A stretch of 64,000 bases of DNA, taken from an uncultured Poribacteria bacterium. GTDB taxonomy: Bacteria > Poribacteria > WGA-4E > WGA-3G. Every line of letters begins with the position of its first letter. Position 1 is the first letter of the stretch. Under the pieces are notes generated by a model. The model was given only the letters and a program-made list of their open reading frames with translations, was not told where the DNA came from and searched no databases. The position numbers were made by a program, and so were the translations under genes. The stretch spans positions 186,001 to 250,000 of the forward strand of contig CATOTL010000001.1 of the NCBI GenBank assembly GCA_951813545.1. The letters run 5' to 3'. Below, one piece after another: positions 43,283-52,071 of this stretch.

Positions 43283-45376
43283 TTGGGTGCTATCACATTC
43301 GCCCAACAAAATCCGACGCAGTGGCATCTGCCAGAAGGTGCGAAAGCACGTCTCGGTAACGGTCGCGCAACTGGGGATATAGCCTTCTCGCCAGATGGCA
43401 CACGCCTCGCAGTCGCCAGCACAATCGGTATCTGGATATATGACGCAAAGACCTACCAAGCACTTGTCCTGCTCACAGGGCATGACGATGAAATCCCGAG
43501 CATCGCCTTCAGTCCAGATAGCACCCAGCTTGCGAGTGCAAGTTGGGATAACACGCTCCGACTCTGGGACGTTACGACCGGTGAACACCTGAAAACTCTT
43601 AACGGGCAGAGATGGGGTTTCTATAGTGTTGCGTTCAGTCCAGATGGAGAGATGCTTGCGAGCGGCGACGGAGACGGAACCGTCCAGTTGTGGGACGCTG
43701 CGACTGGTGAACCCTTGGAAACCTTTACGGGACATAGACTTCAGGTCAGCAGCGTTGCGTTCAGTCCTGACGGACGAACACTGGCGAGCGGAGGTTTGGA
43801 CGACACCGTCCGGCTCTGGGATGTTAGCACTCGCAAACCTGTAAAAATTTTCTCTGGGCACAAAGCGAATGTCACCAGCGTTGCGTTCAGTCCCGATGCG
43901 GGAACGTTAGCGAGTAGTGATCAGGACAGAAACATCGTTCTCTGGAGTCTTACCGGTATCGAACACAAGTCGATCTCCTCGGGGCATGCGGTCGCTATTT
44001 GGGATATCGCCTTCAGTCCTGATGGTCAGATACTTGCAAGTTGTGGCGGTGGGCAAGGCTTAAATGGTGCCATCAATTTGTGGGATGCTGCGACGGGAGA
44101 ACATCTGAAAGACCTCACTGGACGTTCTGTGGCGAATGTGTTAGGAATTGCCTTCAGTCCAGATGGACAGACGCTTGCGGGGAGTATCGGTTTTAGAGAA
44201 TACACCGTCCGTGTGTGGGATGTCGGCACCGGAGCGGAACTGAAAACCCTCACGGAACATGCGAGTGAAATTACAAGCGTCGCGCTCAGTCCGAACGGAG
44301 AGATGCTTGCGAGCGTAAATGATGACAACATCATTCGTTTGTGGGATGTTGGGACGGGCCAGCAGAAACGTACATTCCTTGGACACGAGGGACACAATAG
44401 GCGGGATAAGCGCTTTAATAGTATCGTCTTCAGCCCAGATGGACAAACGCTTGCGAGTAGCGCAGATCGCGTACGCGAGATTATCTTGTGGGATGTTGAC
44501 ACCGGCACTCGCAAAACCATTCCCACAGAACAAGTGATTTTCAATCTTGCGTTCAGTCCTGATGGACAGACGCTCGCCAGTGGAGATTGGGACGCGAATA
44601 TTCGTTTGTGGGATGTCGCTACTGGGGAACAACTGAAAATCCTCAAAGGGCATACAGCTCCAATTTTCAGTCTTGCGTTCAGTCCTGATGGACAGACGCT
44701 CGCCAGTGGAGATTGGGACGCGAATATTCGTTTGTGGGATGTCGCCACCGGCGCGGAATTGAAGACGCTCGAAGGGGACCCAGAAAAGCGCACCGAGCAT
44801 ACGACTGAAGTTACAAGCCTCGCTTTCAGCCCGAATGGCGACATACTCGCGAGTCGGAGTCAGGACCAATCACTTCCGAGTCGGGCTAATTTTCTCGGCG
44901 AGATGATTATCTTGTGGGATGTTGCCACTGGAGAGCCGCTTGGGCGTCCCATAGTGTCTGGAGTCCCGAACTACTCTACAGGTCGCTTTCAAAAAAGTGT
45001 TGTATTCAGCTCGAAGGGTCATGCGTTCGCTTATGGGGAGCTCAAAACTATTGTCTTATGGGATATCGCCACGGGGCAGGAATTGAAAACGTTTAGCGGT
45101 CATACGGCGTACGTATCAGAGATTGCGATCAGCGGCGATGGTCGCACGCTTGCGAGTGGAAGTCATGACGGCACGGTGCTCTTGTGGGAACTCCCACCAC
45201 CAGCACTTAAAGAAACGCCGGAGGATATCAACGACGACGGGGCTGTAAACATCCAAGATTTGGTGTTAGTTGCCGCAAACTTCGGGAAAACAGAGGCAAA
45301 TGACGCAGATGTCAACGATGATGGTGTCATCAACATCCAAGATTTGGTGAAAGTCGCTGCTGCCATAGGCAGTTAG
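43283..45376 (+). CDS. WD40 double-propeller protein with dockerin repeats, 5' end replaced
   Basis: About 690 residues of WD40 repeats (IAFSPDG...LASGSWD...RLWDVATGE pattern), roughly 14 blades, enough for two propellers. The C-terminus has two dockerin-type loops, DINDDGAVNIQDLVLVAANF and DVNDDGVINIQDLVKVAAAI. The natural N-terminus was a signal peptide: FAQQNPTQWHLPEG matches the signal end of neighbours (LAQQNP). The part before FAQQNP is now element DNA and only a TTG or GTG is available, so the protein may not be made or exported. Confidence 0.78.
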   Translation: MGAITFAQQNPTQWHLPEGAKARLGNGRATGDIAFSPDGTRLAVASTIGIWIYDAKTYQALVLLTGHDDEIPSIAFSPDSTQLASASWDNTLRLWDVTTGEHLKTLNGQRWGFYSVAFSPDGEMLASGDGDGTVQLWDAATGEPLETFTGHRLQVSSVAFSPDGRTLASGGLDDTVRLWDVSTRKPVKIFSGHKANVTSVAFSPDAGTLASSDQDRNIVLWSLTGIEHKSISSGHAVAIWDIAFSPDGQILASCGGGQGLNGAINLWDAATGEHLKDLTGRSVANVLGIAFSPDGQTLAGSIGFREYTVRVWDVGTGAELKTLTEHASEITSVALSPNGEMLASVNDDNIIRLWDVGTGQQKRTFLGHEGHNRRDKRFNSIVFSPDGQTLASSADRVREIILWDVDTGTRKTIPTEQVIFNLAFSPDGQTLASGDWDANIRLWDVATGEQLKILKGHTAPIFSLAFSPDGQTLASGDWDANIRLWDVATGAELKTLEGDPEKRTEHTTEVTSLAFSPNGDILASRSQDQSLPSRANFLGEMIILWDVATGEPLGRPIVSGVPNYSTGRFQKSVVFSSKGHAFAYGELKTIVLWDIATGQELKTFSGHTAYVSEIAISGDGRTLASGSHDGTVLLWELPPPALKETPEDINDDGAVNIQDLVLVAANFGKTEANDADVNDDGVINIQDLVKVAAAIGS

Positions 45377-45499
45377 CGGATCAGGAACCGGCAATTGTCG
45401 GAATAAGGATTTTGATGATTTTCTGGGTCCGATTTTTCCGGAGTATCCGTTCAACCCAACCATAGGTGTCAATTTAGTGATTTTCGGTATCATTTTTGC

Positions 45500-45560
45500 C
45501 ACAGATTTCTATAGATGCCGCCCCTACGGGGAAACTTAGGTCTGTAAGGTATCACTTTTC
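45500..45560. repeat. GCCCCTACGGGG-type palindromic repeat
   Basis: ATGCCGCCCCTACGGGGAAA. Similar units at about 39048, 39120, 47768, 47823, 47943 and 47998, and as GCCCCAGCGGGGC near 62390 and 62435. REP-like. The interval 45377-45720 has no gene. Confidence 0.55.
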
Positions 45561-45720
45561 TACAGAGATACTAGAAGAAACACCCCTTGTGCGTCTATTT
45601 TCTTCAGGGTTCGGTCTTTGACACATTTGAGTTTTTTCCATTGTTTGCTGTATCTCACGCACCGCGATAATGCTTTATAGACCGAAGATGTGACAACCGT
45701 CTTTTTTTCTTCTAAACTAC

Positions 45721-47016
45721 CTATCCCAAGATTCGTGCCCTTTCATCTTCATACGCCGCTATCGCGGGTGCGAGCAGCTCCTGACAGAACTCAGCGGCAA
45801 GGATGCCGTCAATCTCCGCCTTGACCATCCCGCCTTTCTGATACGCCGTCATCGCGGAATCGTGTTCGAGGAGGCGTTCTTGGATCATGTAAGACGTAAT
45901 CTTTTTTGCGGCGCGCGTAACAAGCGCCGGCTGGTTATGGACGGCTTGACGGAGGATGTTATCTCTTTTGACTTTAAACTCTACCGTGAGGTCTTCAAGT
46001 TCCTTTTCTCTGGCTTTCTCGGCGCGCGTCTCGCGAACCTTTTGTACGGCTGAGTCCTGATAGTTTTCTCGAATCGCCTCAACGATAAAACCGCCACGGT
46101 TTTTGACTTCTGACGCATGGAGCGACATCTCAATCTTCTCGGCGATGTATGCCAGAAAATCAGGATACGTGCCGGCGGGCGGCAACTTTTGCGGATTCAC
46201 GAAATCCCATTCTTGTTCAGTGATTTCCAGTGCGACTTTCCGATCAATCTCCGCTTGGACGAGTTCAACAGCGACCGGCGGCAGGTTCTCTATATCCGGG
46301 AACAGCGATTCCTGAATCGAGATCTGCTCGACCCGCGTGATACGAAACTTCAGCTCGCTCACCTTTCGCCCGTTACGTTTCTGTTCGACTTCAACGAGGT
46401 AGTCTGTTAAGTCGTTAATCTCTTTGACAGCAGGTTTGATGACATCTCGGTTGAGGAACCCGAAGGCTGGATACTCATCTGGTTCCAATCCGATGAGCTC
46501 TTTAAAAGTTTCTATTGGGATGAAGGGCGTTTCGCCTTGATCGCGATCGGTATCGAAGTAGTCGAAACAGACTTCCCACAAAACGAGCGCGTATTGACCT
46601 TTGAATCGGTTTTGGAGTCGCAAGTTGAGTTTGGCATAGATGCGTGGATTGTGAAGTTTCAAGCGGAGATGCGGTGCGAAACCGTAGGTGCAGATACCGT
46701 TTTCGATCTCTGCGGATGCCAATAAACTCGCAACGCCCCATACCTGCTTGTTGTCTTTGTTCAGGAGATTCCATTCAACCTCACAAGAACGAAGCGACCT
46801 TAACACCTCTTTGAGGTATTCTTGATTTCCACTATTAAAACCGAGTTTCGCCGCGAGTTCTACCATGCTGACGCTATGGATGTCCTTATCTGGGAGTTCG
46901 TTGTAGGCATTGGCGAGGAGCACGTTCCATGCCCGCCGCTGCATCAGCGAAATTTTGCTCTGGATTTGAATCGCTGGACTCGCTTTAATGACCTCATCAA
47001 TTTCAGCTAATCTCAT
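45721..47016 (-). CDS. Rep_3-family replication initiator B
   Basis: 431 residues, ATG at 47016 after GGAGG. VIKASPAIQIQSKISLMQRR followed by AWNVLLANAYNELPD, ASAEIENGICTYGFAPHLRL and YALVLWEVCFDYFDTDRDQG align along the whole length with initiator A, clearly paralogous but well diverged. Same two winged-helix plan. Oriented towards initiator A. Would act at the iterons at 47098-47536. Confidence 0.85.
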   Translation of the reverse strand: MRLAEIDEVIKASPAIQIQSKISLMQRRAWNVLLANAYNELPDKDIHSVSMVELAAKLGFNSGNQEYLKEVLRSLRSCEVEWNLLNKDNKQVWGVASLLASAEIENGICTYGFAPHLRLKLHNPRIYAKLNLRLQNRFKGQYALVLWEVCFDYFDTDRDQGETPFIPIETFKELIGLEPDEYPAFGFLNRDVIKPAVKEINDLTDYLVEVEQKRNGRKVSELKFRITRVEQISIQESLFPDIENLPPVAVELVQAEIDRKVALEITEQEWDFVNPQKLPPAGTYPDFLAYIAEKIEMSLHASEVKNRGGFIVEAIRENYQDSAVQKVRETRAEKAREKELEDLTVEFKVKRDNILRQAVHNQPALVTRAAKKITSYMIQERLLEHDSAMTAYQKGGMVKAEIDGILAAEFCQELLAPAIAAYEDERARILG

Positions 47017-47051
47017 TTGTTTACGCCTCCAGTTTTACGTTATTTAAGAGT

Positions 47052-47095
47052 ATTATACGATAAAAATGAGAAAAAGTTAACAAAAATTCTCATGT
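47052..47095 (-). promoter_or_regulatory. rep B promoter with inverted-repeat operator
   Basis: Minus-strand TTAACT (47075-47080), 17 nt, TATAAT (47052-47057). Overlapped by an inverted repeat ATGAGAA...TTCTCAT (about 47066-47095) whose half-sites contain the ATGAGA of the iterons, again suggesting autorepression. Confidence 0.6.
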
Positions 47096-47097
47096 TT

Positions 47098-47536
47098 CAT
47101 ACCATAAACTCTCATTTTAAGAAAGTTGTTCCCCATAAACACACATTTTAAAATCTGGAAATGTAGATGTGGCAATGAAAATCTCCGGTTTTTTGTTGTT
47201 TAACAATAAAAAAATGAGAGATGTCAACAAAAATTCTCATGTTTCATACCATAAACTCTCATTTTAAAGTCAAAATCGTCTGTTTTCTGTGTCGCTATCA
47301 GCGGGTTCAGCAGGGCATACCATAAACTCTCATGTTTCATACCATAAACTCTCATGTTTAGATTGGACACTGGTGTCCCCTACATCCGTAGTGAATTTAT
47401 AGGCACATACCATAAACTCTCATTTTAAGGAAAATCGCATACCATAAACTCTCATGTTACATACCATAAACTCTCATTTTAAGACTTATTGCATACCATA
47501 AACTCTCATGTTACATACCATAAACTCTCATTTTAA
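47098..47536 (-). repeat. iteron array B, candidate replication origin
   Basis: Nine good copies of CATACCATAAACTCTCAT plus a TTTTAA or GTT tail start at 47098, 47245, 47316, 47338, 47405, 47438, 47460, 47492 and 47514; a degenerate copy is at 47131. Some are spaced 22 bp apart in pairs. The outer flank (47545-47620) has AACGTAGGTGTGGCGTGGGT and an AT-rich stretch, the inverted relative of 39880-39945 beside array A. I considered CRISPR and rejected it because the spacers are not unique, regular units. Confidence 0.85.
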
Positions 47537-47762
47537 AATCTGGGAACGTAGGTGTGGCGTGGGTTCGTAGCACCCTTAAAATATTTAAAATTAATATATA
47601 TTAAAATAGTTAAACAACATGCACCGAAACCACTTTTTTTAGAGATGAGCGCCTCCGGTTTTTTGTTGTTTAACAATAAAAAAATGAGAAAACGATCGCC
47701 AGACAGGCAAATGATGCGACGCGCGAGATCCTGAATCGATACCGCTTCATAGACACACTGTT

Positions 47763-48030
47763 TTCGCAGATGCCGCCCCTACAGGGCTTGGAAAATTTGG
47801 GACGACCGGTTCTATAGAGATGTCGCCCCTACGGGGCTGCCGTGATTTTTTTAGGTCTTGTTCAACAGAATCTACGCACTTACGTCGAACTCACGTTATA
47901 TTATGTAGATTGGCGGAAGTGAGACCCTCAGAAAAGTCGAAGCAGCCCCGTAGGGGCGGTATCTGTGTAGCACCTCAGCACCTCAGTTCCAATCCGGCAA
48001 GCCCCGTAGGCGGGTTTTTGCTAGGGTGTT
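47763..48030. repeat. cluster of REP-like GCCCCTACGGGGC units
   Basis: Units at about 47768 and 47823 (direct) and 47943 and 47998 (inverse), around a stretch with no supported ORF. The last unit leads into GGGTTTTTGCTAGGGTGTTT, related to the MITE loop sequence. The whole 47620-48310 interval holds no gene I can support. Confidence 0.55.
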
Positions 48031-48311
48031 TTTTCAGCATTTGTATTGTATCAAGATACCATCCCAATCCAACTGTTCAGCCCACCGCTTTAATTCCTTT
48101 ACAAAGTCCTATCGGGGCGATAGGTTAAAACCATTAAGGGAAAAAGGAGTAATAGGGATATAGAACAGCTGTCAGCAAGAGAGGCATCCGGCAGAAAGGT
48201 CCACACCAACAACCATTTCCTAAAGCTTCCATGCGCTTTTTTCGCCATCAGAAAAAAAGTTGTTGAAAATTTTACTTATCATAGATATACTTAACAATAT
48301 TAAATGTTTTT

Positions 48312-48429
48312 TATAGTAAAACCCGAAAATAAGAGGGCACTTTGGAAAACACAAAACACCTCACCACCGCTGGCGAGGATTGTATCCTCGCCTCTTTGGA
48401 GTGTCTAATTAATTCTAAACTTTACTATA
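48312..48429. mobile_element. TA-target MITE, 118 bp, basal form
   Basis: TATAGTAAAACCCGAAAATA at the left and CTAAACTTTACTATA at the right. The central hairpin is GGCGAGG-ATTGTA-TCCTCGCC with the short 6-nt loop. This is the form without the 29-nt loop insertion. Confidence 0.75.
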
Positions 48430-48452
48430 GTTCTGCACCTGAGAGGTTTATC

Positions 48453-48545
48453 ATGTTAAATTACGTTTTTAGGCGCGACAAACGCAAAGAGCCCCGTTTG
48501 TCCTCTACCGCGTGGGCAACCACTGAGACCTGCGAAGGGAAATAA
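48453..48545 (+). CDS. possible 30-residue leader peptide
   Basis: ATG at 48453 with GAGAGG 6 nt ahead encodes MLNYVFRRDKRKEPRLSSTA and ten further residues, ending 2 nt before the next gene. Basic and Arg/Lys-rich. It could be a leader or just read-through; the longer frame from 48342 is mostly MITE. Confidence 0.3.
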   Translation: MLNYVFRRDKRKEPRLSSTAWATTETCEGK

Positions 48546-48547
48546 CT

Positions 48548-49480
48548 ATGTCTACATACTACGGATTTCAATTAAGCCCCGACGCACCGAGACGCACCCC
48601 GGAAGTTCAATTCCACGAGACGACGATGCAGGTCCCCTGTGGAGAATACAGCATCTTCTCGGCACTCCGTGACGGAGACGTTACTGCAGCAGAAACCGTT
48701 GTTTATCTCTCACTCAACCATGGGAGTTCTTGGAATACCGGCAAAGTCTGGTATGTGCCCATCCGTGAACTGTCGCGTAGGCTCGGTATGTCCACCCGCT
48801 ATGTCCGGTCAACACTCGACAGACTCTACGAAAAAGGATGGCTCTCTTCTATCTTAATGACGAATAACAAGAAGCGGTATCAACTCGTCCACCATCTCTG
48901 TGATGACGAGGACGTGCCCGTCGACCACTTCGGAAAACCCCTCAAATTCGCTGTCCCTCGGGGGATAGGGGGTCCCTTTGAGCGATTATACCTTGGTGAA
49001 ATCTCTTGGAAAGCCTGCCTCGTGTGGATCCTCCTGAAACTCCACTCCGACTGGAAAACCGGTGAGACCCATCCCAGCACCACAGGCGTACTCGCTAAAT
49101 TGTGTAGGTTTGGAGAAAAGACGATTGGCGACACTATACAAGAACTAATAGCGGCAGAGATGTTAGAGCGGTTGTCGAAACCGCACGAGAAATCGGTTTT
49201 TCAACTCTTCCCGAAACCGCAACCTGTTATGGACAAGGCGAAAAAAGCCAAGCGGAAAAACTACGAGCTCAAAACGGACGGTGAACACTGGTATAGTCAT
49301 AATCGGAAATATCGGTGCTGTCGCGAGACGACTCGCATTGAGTATCGCAAGAGCAATGGGAAATGGCATCCACTTTCGGATCACGACCTCTACAGAATGC
49401 CGAAAGCGATCCGCCGAGATTTTGATATGGCGGTTGAAGTGAACCGCGCAATTCTCAGCGCAAGTATGCACTTCTCATAG
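48548..49480 (+). CDS. plasmid-type double winged-helix DNA-binding protein
   Basis: 310 residues. VPIRELSRRLGMSTRYVRST plus LDRLYEKGWL is a winged-helix domain (about residues 70-105), and STTGVLAKLCRFGEKTIGDT plus IQELIAAEMLERL a second (about 175-210), as in helix-turn-helix replication or partition proteins of plasmids and phages. The C-terminus is basic. The stop lies inside the first unit of a 21-bp tandem repeat. Near the Rep modules, so plausibly part of the same replicon. Confidence 0.6.
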   Translation: MSTYYGFQLSPDAPRRTPEVQFHETTMQVPCGEYSIFSALRDGDVTAAETVVYLSLNHGSSWNTGKVWYVPIRELSRRLGMSTRYVRSTLDRLYEKGWLSSILMTNNKKRYQLVHHLCDDEDVPVDHFGKPLKFAVPRGIGGPFERLYLGEISWKACLVWILLKLHSDWKTGETHPSTTGVLAKLCRFGEKTIGDTIQELIAAEMLERLSKPHEKSVFQLFPKPQPVMDKAKKAKRKNYELKTDGEHWYSHNRKYRCCRETTRIEYRKSNGKWHPLSDHDLYRMPKAIRRDFDMAVEVNRAILSASMHFS

Positions 49481-49530
49481 CGCGCACTGCACTTCTCATA
49501 GCGCGCACTGCACTTCTCATAGCGCGCAGC
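49468..49530 (+). repeat. three 21-bp tandem repeats over a stop codon
   Basis: Unit GCACTTCTCATAGCGCGCAC plus one base, three times from 49468, 49489 and 49510. The first unit contains the TAG that ends the 310-residue protein. Confidence 0.85.
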
Positions 49531-49645
49531 GGGATTTTTCCACCCCTTGCGAGCCTAAGTGTTACATGGGTTCGTGGGTAGGGCGGAATTGTGTAACAAC
49601 TGTCTTTAAATAGTACAGTACATTTAACGGACCGCGGCTGATCTA

Positions 49646-49835
49646 AATTTACGGGCATTCGGGCGTAAAGCCCAACGCTTTAGCTTTGGGATATAAGCCG
49701 CTAAAGGCGTAATCCTTGTGAAATAAATCTGAAAAATAATCGCATGACTCTTACATTCCGCAAGTGGGATAAGGGTAAGTGGCGATTTGAGAAAGTGCCA
49801 TATACGTTTCATAAGCACCGCCAGCGGCACGGATA
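49646..49835 (+). mobile_element. deleted IS605 element: left end joined to a tnpB scrap
   Basis: Left end as at 41814 (TTTACGGGCATTCGGGCGTA, hairpin 49670-49690). From 49744 there is a piece of tnpB (CGCAAGTGGGATAAGGGTAA onward) nearly identical to 42421-42500. Leader and most of tnpB are missing. 49836-50000 shows no gene. Confidence 0.7.
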
Positions 49836-50015
49836 CCGCTTGAACTTTAGATATGCCTTGAGTCCACCGTCTGAAAGCCAAAAACCTTTCTTATCATGCG
49901 TTTTGAACGCAAGCGAAACGGTTTTTGAGTAGATACGACCGCCCAGCCTATTTATGATAGTCCACGTATCCCGTGTTGCATGGCATCGGAAAATCGGATT
50001 GTCAACTACCCAAGC

Positions 50016-51308
50016 CTAAAGACTTGGGCTTGTGATGGCGTCAAACAACAAAAGTTGTGTTGCGTTCAGCAAGCCTTCGTCTTGTGCTTCGTTCTTGTTT
50101 CTCGCTTCATAGAGGGTGGAAACCCACCGCTCTCCACGAAGGGCAGCAGCTGCCCGAAAAAGTATGTTTAATGCAGCGTTGTGGTCTCTGTCAAGGGAGT
50201 TGCCACAAAACTGACACTCAAAGGTGCGAATCGCCAAAGAGAGTTTCTTTTGCGATTTCTCACCACAAGCGGAGCAAGTTTGCGAAGTGTTTTTGGGATC
50301 AACTTGGTGGAAGTGCAAGCCGTCTCTTTCGGCTATGCTCGCACACCACTTAAAGAAGGTTGCCCAAGACGCATCGGAAATGCTCTGACTCAGGTGTTGG
50401 TTCTGAACCATATTTGATACGCTAAGGTCTTCAGCGACAAGGACGTTATTTTCGTAATGATGAAAGAGTTTGTAGACGAGTTTCCCAATGAAATCTTTGC
50501 GTTTGTTGGCAGTGCGTTCATGGTGCAAGGCAGTCGTATGTACAGATTTTTGCCAGCGTTTACTCCCTTTTTTACGGCGTGCCATCGTCTGATTATGCTT
50601 ATGAAGCAAACCTTCGGCTTCACGATACCAGCGTGGGTTATCTTCCTTTTCACCTTCAGAAGTCGTCAGATAGTGGGTCGTGCCAACGTCAACGGCAATC
50701 GCAGTCGTCGGTTCAACTTTCGGGGTATCTGGCAACTCACAGGTAATATGGGCATACCACCCCGACGCTTTTTTGACGAGTATAACTTCTTTCGGGTCGC
50801 CTTGAAGCGGGCGGTGCATATATATCTTGACTTCACCAAGTTTCGGGACTTTCAAGCGGTCGTGTTTCCATGCTGTTTCTCGGATAGGATTTTGGCGAAC
50901 GCGAAGTCTCTGTTTGTCAGCGTCTTTTGTTTTTCGACGAACCACTTTGGTATATTTGCGAAGTTTCCATGTCAGAGACTTTATCCGTTTGCGGTGTCTT
51001 GGATAGCCTTTTTTTCCAGCACCCTTCTCCCAGCGTCTATAAAAACCTTCAAATGCTTTATCCGTGCGCTCCAAAGTACAGATTTGCATATCTTGTGGGA
51101 CTTCGCGAAAGTCAGCGTATTTTTCACGAGCAACCTTCAACTTCTTTTCTTGGTCGTTGCAAGAGACGCGTTCGCCTTCAGCCTCCCAAGCAACCTTGCG
51201 ATCATGGCGCGCAGAGTTCTGAAGTTCACACAGGTGGGAAAGCCACTTAAGCAATGTTCTTTCCTGTGTCTTTGTTGGATACACAGGGTATTTGAAGGTC
51301 AATTTCAT
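50016..51308 (-). CDS. tnpB: TnpB, RNA-guided nuclease of IS605 family
   Basis: 430 residues from the ATG at 51308 (MKLTFKYPVYPTKTQERTLL); a longer start reads into the leader stem. RuvC-I AIAVDVGTTHYLTT, RuvC-II Glu in VLVAEDLSVSNMV, zinc ribbon CSACG...CQFCGN, RuvC-III SLDRDHNAALNIL. Same subfamily as 652-1878 (shared DASW.....WC and LNILFRAAAALRGE). The last residues run through the right-end hairpin. Confidence 0.92.
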   Translation of the reverse strand: MKLTFKYPVYPTKTQERTLLKWLSHLCELQNSARHDRKVAWEAEGERVSCNDQEKKLKVAREKYADFREVPQDMQICTLERTDKAFEGFYRRWEKGAGKKGYPRHRKRIKSLTWKLRKYTKVVRRKTKDADKQRLRVRQNPIRETAWKHDRLKVPKLGEVKIYMHRPLQGDPKEVILVKKASGWYAHITCELPDTPKVEPTTAIAVDVGTTHYLTTSEGEKEDNPRWYREAEGLLHKHNQTMARRKKGSKRWQKSVHTTALHHERTANKRKDFIGKLVYKLFHHYENNVLVAEDLSVSNMVQNQHLSQSISDASWATFFKWCASIAERDGLHFHQVDPKNTSQTCSACGEKSQKKLSLAIRTFECQFCGNSLDRDHNAALNILFRAAAALRGERWVSTLYEARNKNEAQDEGLLNATQLLLFDAITSPSL

Positions 51309-51433
51309 GGTATATCGCGCATCGCGCATTTATCCCCTACACAGTGGGAGGCAAGCACATTGTCAAGCGACAATGCTGTGTATGCTTGCCAACACGATAC
51401 TAATATTATACCAAAATTTGATAGCAATGTCAA
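51309..51433 (-). promoter_or_regulatory. promoter and three-stem leader of tnpB
   Basis: TTGACA (51428-51433), 17 nt, TATAAT (51405-51410), minus strand. Leader: AGTATCG, the stem GGCAAGCA/TGCTTGCC, then CCCACTGTGTAGGGG and a GCGCGAT repeat before the ATG. Same plan as the other tnpB leaders. Confidence 0.6.
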
Positions 51434-51445
51434 AGAAAAAACATA

Positions 51446-51499
51446 GGAGCGGGCATTCCTCCAAAGGCTAAAGCATTGGGCTTCCTGCCCGAAGATTAG
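51446..51499 (+). mobile_element. right-end remnant of an IsrB-type element
   Basis: GGAGCGGGCATTCCTCC ... CTTCCTGCCCGAAGATTAG matches the last 54 bases of the two full IsrB elements with about three differences. It is followed by GTGA, again an NTGA. Confidence 0.7.
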
Positions 51500-51745
51500 G
51501 TGATAGCACCCAACGCCTAAAGGCGTGGGCTTCGGTTTCGTAGACAGTAGCAGTTTTCCCGAAGGTCAACCGTCTTACGTTGTCTCCACTCACAATAGCG
51601 GACACCTCCTACACAAAGGTATGTGCAGGGTGAAAGCGGTGTCCAAAGTGTTAGATATAGGATACCATATTTCTCGTGCAATGTCAACTCCTTTTTGACT
51701 TCGCACGAAACATCAATTTAGACCCAAAGCTAAAGCATTGGACTT
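51500..51745 (-). mobile_element. tnpB-less IS605 mini-element
   Basis: Right end 51504-51541 is the same as that of the 41814-43290 element (CACCCAACGCCTAAAGGCGT). The left end at 51723-51745 carries CCAATGCTTTAGCTTTGGG (minus). Promoter TTGACA (51682-51687), 17 nt, TATCCT (51659-51664) and a GGACACC/GGTGTCC leader stem remain. Leader and right-end RNA are kept, tnpB is lost. Confidence 0.6.
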
Positions 51746-51954
51746 TTTAAGGGAGTCCCGTAAATGATCGCTGTAATCACAAAAATCGCAGTCCACGCCC
51801 GTTTCGATGGGTTCCACGTCCGAATCGCGAGATATAGCAACGATACACAGCAGACCCATCTAAGTGCCATATAATACGCATAAGGGTTTCCGCGCTGGAA
51901 GCCCCACAGAAGCACCAAAATTATAATAATCTGAGCTACCCAAATCCTTCTCAA
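51730..51954 (-). CDS. small membrane protein, 3' end cut by mini-element
   Basis: TTG start at 51954 after GGAGG. RIWVAQIIIILVLLWGF, YYMALRWVCCVSLLYLAI and WTAIFVITAIIYGTP give three hydrophobic segments. The last codons come from the mini-element's left end, so the native C-terminus is lost. Family not recognised. Confidence 0.5.
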   Translation of the reverse strand: MRRIWVAQIIIILVLLWGFQRGNPYAYYMALRWVCCVSLLYLAIRTWNPSKRAWTAIFVITAIIYGTPLKSPML

Positions 51955-52071
51955 TCGTTATCCTCCGTTAGCAATCAGTAGGTAGAGGACGGAAATGAAT
52001 GATATAATAAACGTCCCCCATAAGGTAAGGATAGCCATAGCCTCTATGTGCCATCCCTACAAGTCTATTAA

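Larger units (their letters stand above)
41814..43290 (+). mobile_element. IS605-type element, tnpB only, inserted in a WD40 gene
   Basis: The left end starts near 41814 with TTTACGGGCATTCGGGCGTA and a hairpin at 41838-41857; the right-end hairpin is 43266-43287 (CCCACGCCTTTAGGCGTTGG). A partial copy of this family with the same left end lies at 49646-49835, and a tnpB-less copy with the same right end at 51500-51745. The right end abuts the truncated signal region of the WD40 gene. Confidence 0.75.
50005..51482 (-). mobile_element. IS605-type element, tnpB only
   Basis: Right-end hairpin 50008-50030 (ACCCAAGCCTAAAGACTTGG core). The left side lies just beyond the promoter at 51405-51433, where the DNA turns into an IsrB-type right end (51446-51499). 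The left boundary is therefore uncertain. Confidence 0.65.

Noticed and set aside
44026..44844. 272-codon minus ORF with internal repeats
   Set aside because: Repeats only reflect the WD40 repeats on the other strand.
47098..47536. CRISPR-like repeat array
   Set aside because: Spacing is irregular, some units are directly adjacent, no unique spacers of even length and no cas genes; the position beside Rep_3 fits iterons.
48342..48545. 67-codon ORF
   Set aside because: First half is MITE; only the last 30 codons might be real and are listed with low confidence.
50457..51446. 329-codon plus ORF
   Set aside because: Antisense to the tnpB at 50016-51308 and runs through its leader.
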